In this document: positions 6,789 through 10,740 of the stretch, one piece after another
How the letters are laid out: each line of letters begins with the position of its first letter
Position numbering within the stretch: position 1 is the stretch's first letter
NCBI GenBank assembly: GCA_025454125.1
Contig: JALOPA010000048.1
Location: 1 to 10,740, forward strand
Reading direction: 5' to 3'
DNA length: 10,740 nucleotides
Source: Thermodesulfobacteriota bacterium
Lineage (GTDB): Bacteria; Desulfobacterota; DSM-4660; Desulfatiglandales; HGW-15
Notes under the pieces: model-generated
What the model was told of the DNA's origin: nothing
Seen by the model: only the letters and a program-made list of their open reading frames with translations
Database searches by the model: none
Translations under genes and position numbers: made by a program

Positions 6789-7262
6789 ATGCCTGTAGCC
6801 CACACCAGCCACATCCGTATCGTGAAGCATGAAGGCCCTCACCGCACAGCCTACATCGAGGACTTCACGGAGCCTGTTCATTTCGGCATGCACGGCGGCA
6901 TCAAAAATTTCTACAAGGAGAAGTACGGCCGCGTGATCACGGGTCCTGAGTATCCCGCAACCCTTGATCATGTCATCGCCGGCATTGGCGGGTGACTGAC
7001 CGGGACTCTTGCCTCTGCGCTGGAAGCGCGGGACATCAAGGCTGCAGAGAACCTCGTCTCCTTTGTGGAAGGGGACATTGAGGACGTGGACGGCGTCCTC
7101 AGGATCACGAAGATCCGCCTGACTTACCAATTCAAGATCCCCACCGGCGCCAGGGGCAAGGCTGAGCGGGCTCTCGCTGTGTACGCGGACAAATGCCCTG
7201 CCTACCAGTCCGTCAAGGGTTGCATTCCGTGCTCCTGGCAAGCCGAGATGGTCGAAGTGTGA
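6789..7262 (+). CDS. OsmC-family peroxidase, probable selenoprotein (UGA-encoded Sec at residue 69)
   Basis: 157 aa if the TGA at 6993-6995 is read as selenocysteine; 68 aa if it stops. OsmC/Ohr proteins reduce organic hydroperoxides with two cysteines, the first in a GGC-LTGTLA context on the central helix. Here the text is YPATLDHVIAGIGG, then TGA, then LTGTLASALEARDI: the stop replaces exactly that cysteine. The same frame continues through normal OsmC sequence to the second cysteine in YADKCP (C136), 67 residues on, against 66 between C59 and C125 in E. coli OsmC. It ends at TGA 7260-7262. An extra CIPC pair sits at 145-148. The strong SD GGAGG (6778-6782) is 6 nt before ATG 6789; the in-frame TTG at 6783 touches the SD and is unlikely. 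A hairpin follows the TGA. The SIMPL gene ends 14 nt before. A nonsense pseudogene or a base error is the alternative, but I consider it less likely. Confidence 0.88.
7008..7040 (+). promoter_or_regulatory. Putative bacterial SECIS element
   Basis: The lower stem CUUG/CAAG (7008-7011 with 7037-7040) and the upper stem UCUGCGC/GCGCGGG (7014-7020 with 7026-7032, two G-U pairs) are separated by an asymmetric internal loop and capped by UGGAA (7021-7025). The apical loop begins 25 nt after the TGA at 6993-6995. Bacterial SECIS elements lie inside the coding region with their loop roughly 16-37 nt after the UGA and often carry G residues in the loop, which SelB reads. The fold was made by eye. Confidence 0.7.
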
Positions 7263-8488
7263 AGCCTAACGGTAAAGCGCAGAACCATCCCGAGAACCCC
7301 GACCCAAGCCTGGCGAGCATTCTGGACGACATCCCTGCCCTCATTTGCCGTTTTCTCCCGGATGGGACCCTCACGCTGGTCAACAAAACCTACTGCGACT
7401 ATTTCGGAAAAAGAAAAGAGGATTTGCTGGGCCGCGATTTCTTTCAGTTCATCCCTGATTCGGAACGGGAAACGGTGAGGAGCCACTTCTTGTCCCTGAC
7501 CGTGGAGGAGCCCCTGTGCACCTACGAGCACCAGGTCATCGCGCCTGACGGGTCCCTGCACTGGCAGCAGTGGACCGACCGGGCTTTGGCGGACGAGAAG
7601 GGCGTGGTGAAGGAATACCAATCGATCGGCTTTGACATCTCCCGCCGCCGCTCCATGGAGGCCAAACTTCAGGAAAGCGAAGCGCGGACTCAAGCTCTTT
7701 TGGACGCATCCTCCGAGGTGGCTTTCCTGATAGACAACCGAGGAAACCTGCTTGCTTTCAACAAGACGTTTTGCATGAGATTCGGGAAAAGCGCGGAGGA
7801 ACTTCTGGGTAAAAACATCCTGGATCTCCTCCCCCCTGACCTCGCGAAAGCAAAGAAGATCCTGGGACAGGAAGTTATTCAAAGCCGCAAGCCTCTTCGT
7901 TACAAAGACCAAATGGCTGGGTTTCTCCTGGAACACTCCATCTGCCTCGTTTTGAACGCCAAGGGCGAGGTCGTCCAGCTTGCCGTCTTTTCCAGGGATA
8001 TCACCCAGGAGGAAGAGATGAAAATGGCGATCCAGGAGAGAGAAAAAAACCTCCAGTCCAAGAGCAAAACCCTCGAGGAATTGAACGTGGCCCTCAAGGT
8101 CCTTCTTGAAAAAAGAACTCAGGACAGGGAGGAGCTTGAAGAGAGAGTGGTTTCCAACATCAAGCTTCTGATAGAGCCTTACGTGGACAAGCTGGCCGGG
8201 TCAGGCCCCACTGAAAAACAGTCTGCATACCTGGAAATTCTGCGATCCCATTTGAATGACATCGCTTCGCCTCTGGCCAGGAGGCTGTCCTCCGACCAGT
8301 ACCACCTTACCCCCAAGGAGATGCACGTGGCCATGCTCATCAAGGAGGGGAAGACAACTAAAGAGATCGCGGAAATGATGCATTCCTCCTCGCGCACCAT
8401 CGAGTTCCACAGAGAAAACCTGCGCAGGAAGCTCGATCTGAGGAACAGGAAGTCCAACCTCCGATCCCGCCTCCTGGCTCTACCTTAG
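7259..8488 (+). CDS. PAS-PAS sensor with C-terminal LuxR-type DNA-binding domain
   Basis: 409 aa from GTG 7259, soluble. Order: PAS 1 (about 20-130; ILDDIPALICRFLPDGTLTL, then HWQQWTDRALADEKG), PAS 2 (about 140-255; ALLDASSEVAFLIDNRGNLL, ending in FSRDITQEEE), a charged helical linker (about 255-300; EREKNLQSKSKTLEELNVAL), and a GerE/LuxR helix-turn-helix at the end (about 350-409; LTPKEMHVAMLIKEGKTTKEIAEMM, then SSRTIEFHRENLRRKLDL). It is a one-component regulator: a PAS domain probably senses a ligand or redox cofactor and the HTH binds DNA. No receiver or kinase domain is present. The GTG overlaps the OsmC stop as GTGA, so its translation may be coupled to that gene. The frame is open upstream to ATG 7193 but that part lies inside the OsmC gene and is not PAS-like. 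Confidence 0.88.
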   Translation: MKPNGKAQNHPENPDPSLASILDDIPALICRFLPDGTLTLVNKTYCDYFGKRKEDLLGRDFFQFIPDSERETVRSHFLSLTVEEPLCTYEHQVIAPDGSLHWQQWTDRALADEKGVVKEYQSIGFDISRRRSMEAKLQESEARTQALLDASSEVAFLIDNRGNLLAFNKTFCMRFGKSAEELLGKNILDLLPPDLAKAKKILGQEVIQSRKPLRYKDQMAGFLLEHSICLVLNAKGEVVQLAVFSRDITQEEEMKMAIQEREKNLQSKSKTLEELNVALKVLLEKRTQDREELEERVVSNIKLLIEPYVDKLAGSGPTEKQSAYLEILRSHLNDIASPLARRLSSDQYHLTPKEMHVAMLIKEGKTTKEIAEMMHSSSRTIEFHRENLRRKLDLRNRKSNLRSRLLALP

Positions 8489-8643
8489 GAATTACTTAGG
8501 CCCCAAGTCCCTGTCCTTTATACGTGGTTCGTCCCTTCCTGGCTAAACCCCAAAAGAGACGACTCGATCACTGAGGCCAGGCCGCTCCTTTGTCTTTGAC
8601 GGACAATAGGATCAGCCGTTCCTTTTACCTTAGGAAGGACAAG

Positions 8644-9576
8644 ATGACCACACTCTTCGTACTCAACGGCCCTGCAAAGGGGCGTTCTTTTCCCTTGAGG
8701 CAGGGGGCGATCTTCTTGGGCCGCTCCCTGGACAATGACATCCGGATCGAGGACAAAACCCTGTCCCGCAAGCACCTGAGGATTTTGAAGAAGGGCGACC
8801 GCCTGTTCATCACGGACTTGAAAAGCCGGAACGGGACCTTTTACGGAAGCGGTTTCCTGAACCCAGGTATAAGCGTCGAAATAGAGGAAGGCTCTCCCAT
8901 CGCCGTTGGAATGACGGTGATCTGCATCGGGGAAGGGTGCGAACAGGAGCTGATCCCCTTCCCTGACCCACACGGTCTGGCGGACACAGGCGAAGACGAA
9001 AAGAAAGCGGGGGTCGAACGCAGAGAAAAAAGCGATGAAAAGAGAACCCGATTGCTCTCCAACCTCTCGGATTTCCTCAAGGCGAACACCGGAGTGGAAG
9101 AAACTTTGGAGAAGATCATCGGCCAGCTGTTCCACTACCTCAAGAGAGTGGACCGGGCCGCTTTTGTCCTGCTTGATCCGGGGGGCAAAAAAGCAAACAA
9201 AGTGATATCCAAATCGAATAGGAAGCGCGCCGACTCAGGCACACCCTATTGTTCGTCGGTGGTGATGCAGGTGGTGGAGAGCGGAATGCCTTTCGTCGTC
9301 TCAAACGCGCAGACGGAAGACGAAACGAAACTTGTGAACACTCTCAAGGTGTTGAAGATCGAGTCCGTCATGTGCGTCCCCTTGATCTGCCGGTCCAAGA
9401 TCCTCGGCGTGATCTATGTGGACTCCCTTGAAAGACCCTATGGTTTCCGCAGAGACGATTACCTGCTTTTCATGGACTTGTCCCAGCGCATCGCTGTAGC
9501 GCTTGAACATGCCAGGGTCGCCTCGGACCTGATGGCCATTGCCGACACGCTCTCACCGGCTGACGAAGAGGAATAG
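8644..9576 (+). CDS. FHA-GAF domain protein
   Basis: 310 aa, soluble. The N-terminal FHA domain (about 1-95) has GR at 26-27, SRKH at 41-44 and DLKSRNGT at 58-65, the residues that bind phosphothreonine in FHA domains. A charged linker (about 105-135; EKKAGVERREKSDEKRTR) leads to a GAF domain (about 140-300), recognisable from the LSDFLKANTGVEETLEKIIGQL helix, VVESGMPFVVSNAQ, SVMCVPLICRSKILGVIYVD and LLFMDLSQRIAVALEHA. In relatives this pair is usually followed by an output domain (sigma54 AAA+, adenylate cyclase or PP2C phosphatase); here it ends at once. It probably acts as an adaptor for a Ser/Thr kinase, none of which is in the window. ATG 8644 has a good AGGAAGGA (8632-8639). The frame extends to TTG 8590 without SD support. 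No terminator or promoter is clear in 8489-8643. Confidence 0.9.
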   Translation: MTTLFVLNGPAKGRSFPLRQGAIFLGRSLDNDIRIEDKTLSRKHLRILKKGDRLFITDLKSRNGTFYGSGFLNPGISVEIEEGSPIAVGMTVICIGEGCEQELIPFPDPHGLADTGEDEKKAGVERREKSDEKRTRLLSNLSDFLKANTGVEETLEKIIGQLFHYLKRVDRAAFVLLDPGGKKANKVISKSNRKRADSGTPYCSSVVMQVVESGMPFVVSNAQTEDETKLVNTLKVLKIESVMCVPLICRSKILGVIYVDSLERPYGFRRDDYLLFMDLSQRIAVALEHARVASDLMAIADTLSPADEEE

Positions 9577-9614
9577 CCTTTTCGTCGCTACCAACAAGGC
9601 TCTTGAGTTGGGGA

Positions 9615-10010
9615 TTATTTGCTCAGTGCTCTTAGGGCTTTTTTGTCATCCGCCGTCTTGACGATCACCGTCATTTTACCCTTCACGGGGCTCCCATAGA
9701 TATAATGGATGTCGACCCCGGCATCCGAGATTTGTTTGGCTAATTGCCGCAGTTGTCCCGCCTTGTTGGGCATCTGCACGGCGATCACCTCTTCCGCCGT
9801 CACCTCGGCTCCCATCTGAGAGATCACCCTCTTGGCTTTGGCGTTGTTGTCGGTGACGATCATGAAATATCCCTCGTCGCCCATCCCGTAAGCGCAAATC
9901 GCCTCGATGTTGATCTTTGCCGCAGTGAGGAAAGAGGATAGCTCCGAAAGCAACCCGATCCTGTTGGGCATTGAAAAACTGAGCTGCTTCATCTTCATCG
10001 TCTTTGCCAT
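9615..10010 (-). CDS. Tandem ACT-domain protein
   Basis: 131 aa, soluble. Two ACT domains fill the protein: residues about 8-66 (LSFSMPNRIGLLSELSSFLTAAKINIEAICAYG) and about 73-131 (VIAVQMPNKAGQLRQLAKQISDAGVDIHYIYGS). Each shows the typical N-(R/K)-G-L-L/Q-L turn that forms amino-acid-binding sites at the dimer interface. Stand-alone ACT-ACT proteins of this size are thought to act as small-molecule sensors; the ligand and partner are not known here. AGGAGG is 8 nt before ATG 10010-10008. It is convergent with the FHA-GAF gene, with 38 nt between their stop codons. It is divergent from the MFS transporter, which could carry a related metabolite, though that is only a guess from position. Confidence 0.92.
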   Translation of the reverse strand: MAKTMKMKQLSFSMPNRIGLLSELSSFLTAAKINIEAICAYGMGDEGYFMIVTDNNAKAKRVISQMGAEVTAEEVIAVQMPNKAGQLRQLAKQISDAGVDIHYIYGSPVKGKMTVIVKTADDKKALRALSK

Positions 10011-10071
10011 GTGCTTTCCCTCCTTCTGAGATTATCCCAAACCCTCTCGCCGTGAGCCTCTGCTTTCTCGT

Positions 10072-10100
10072 CTTCTATCTCAGTTCTTCCGTCCGGTCAA
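10072..10100 (-). promoter_or_regulatory. Candidate sigma70 promoter for the ACT-domain gene
   Basis: On the minus strand, TTGACC (10100-10095) and TAGAAG (10077-10072) are spaced by 17 nt. The start would be near 10065, with about 55 nt of leader before the ATG. No convincing plus-strand promoter for the transporter is visible in 10011-10216. Confidence 0.4.
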
Positions 10101-10216
10101 CGCAGAGCTCTTTCTTTGAGTTGCGCCGGATGCAATTTGCTTTTGCGCCTTCGCGGGGATAGAATCCCTTTGTCTTTGCCGCCTGTGCCAGAGCTCTTTG
10201 CACAAGGAGATGCGAT

Positions 10217-10740
10217 ATGCCGCCTCAAGATCAAAGGGGTTTTCACTGGGCCTGGGTCATTCTCGCAACCGTCTTTGTCGATCTGTTCATCAATTACTCG
10301 GTCCGCATCGGCTACGGCGTGGTCCTGCCGGAGATGATCAGGAGCCTGGGGTTCACCCGCACGGACACGGCCTCTATCTACAATTCCTATCTCTTTGCCT
10401 ATGTCGCAGTCACCCCCTTCAGCGGTTACCTCACGGACAGGCTGGGCGCCCGGCTCGTCATCACCGCCTGCGCCCTGATTCTCGGTGTAGGGGTCATCCT
10501 CATGGGCACCATCCAGACGCTCTGGACCGCCTGCCTCTTCTACGCGATTGTGGGCGTCGGAGCCACGGGCATGTGGACCCCTGTGCTCGCGGTGGTGCAG
10601 CGGTGGTTCACGCCCAAGAAACGAGGCCTTGCCCTCGGCATCATCTCCCCAGGCTACGGGCTCGGTTTCGCAGCCATGGGGGCCGCCTTTCCGTGGATCG
10701 TTCAGAACTACACCTGGCGGCATGCCTGGTATTTCTTGGG
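10217..10740 (+). CDS. MFS transporter, N-terminal part (runs off the window)
   Basis: 174 codons are visible and the gene continues past the window. It begins MPPQDQRGFHWAWVILATVF, followed by about five hydrophobic segments. FSGYLTDRLGARLVI is the motif A loop between helices 2 and 3 of the major facilitator superfamily, and VVQRWFTPKKRGLALGIISPGYGLGF is the typical helix 4-5 segment of the oxalate/formate antiporter and monocarboxylate-like subfamilies. The likely cargo is an organic anion, but the substrate cannot be read from this half. AAGGAG (10204-10209) lies 7 nt before ATG 10217, an excellent match; the ATG at 10210 is out of frame. Confidence 0.92.
   Translation, partial: MPPQDQRGFHWAWVILATVFVDLFINYSVRIGYGVVLPEMIRSLGFTRTDTASIYNSYLFAYVAVTPFSGYLTDRLGARLVITACALILGVGVILMGTIQTLWTACLFYAIVGVGATGMWTPVLAVVQRWFTPKKRGLALGIISPGYGLGFAAMGAAFPWIVQNYTWRHAWYFL

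Noticed and set aside
6993..6995. OsmC gene as an ordinary pseudogene with a nonsense mutation
   Set aside because: The TGA lies on the single residue known to be replaced by selenocysteine in this family, the frame is otherwise intact with a strong SD, and a SECIS-like hairpin follows. It is kept as the alternative explanation only.
6771..7241. Minus-strand ORF of 156 codons running across the OsmC gene
   Set aside because: It is open because the sense gene is GC-rich; the sense product matches OsmC throughout and the antisense product matches nothing.
10097..10723. Minus-strand ORF of 208 codons
   Set aside because: It is antisense to the MFS transporter, which has a perfect SD and membrane helices.

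Overview
The window reads as a piece of a GC-rich proteobacterial chromosome. A delta-proteobacterium (Desulfobacterota, Syntrophobacter-like) is my best guess, from the mix of a ruvB end, a MOFRL glycerate kinase, TatC, a PAS-PAS-LuxR regulator, an FHA-GAF protein and a likely selenoprotein. This is inference; no marker gene fixes the taxon. No rRNA, tRNA, CRISPR array or insertion sequence was seen. All ten complete genes read through without a frameshift; the one internal stop codon is discussed below.

Layout. 3-185: end of ruvB. 321-1532: a family 2-like glycosyltransferase resembling glucosyl/mannosylglycerate synthases. 1533-1710: a convergent gap holding a long inverted array of a 7-bp repeat. 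1711-3899, minus strand: tatC followed by a glycerate 2-kinase, nearly abutting. 3900-4094: an AT-rich divergent promoter region. 4095-4883: a YibQ-type divergent polysaccharide deacetylase carrying a twin-arginine signal. 4965-5213: a doubtful small ORF. 5223-5936: a WbqC-like protein. 6094-8488: an apparent operon of a SIMPL-domain protein, an OsmC-family protein and a PAS-PAS-LuxR regulator. 8644-9576: an FHA-GAF protein. 9615-10010, minus strand: a tandem ACT-domain protein. 10217 to the window end: the start of an MFS transporter.

The key observation is the OsmC-family gene at 6789-7262. It has one in-frame TGA at 6993-6995, exactly where the family has its peroxidatic cysteine (GG-C-LTGTLA). 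The frame then runs uninterrupted through the second family cysteine (KCP) to a normal stop. A hairpin with a UGGAA loop begins 25 nt after the TGA, as expected for a bacterial SECIS element. I read this as a selenocysteine-containing OsmC peroxidase. A strong SD sets its start 14 nt after the SIMPL gene, and its stop overlaps the GTG start of the regulator, so the regulator may be translationally coupled to a selenium-dependent redox enzyme.

Two other contextual links are worth noting. tatC is divergent from a gene whose product has an RR-type export signal. A likely glycerate-using glycosyltransferase is convergent with a glycerate kinase.
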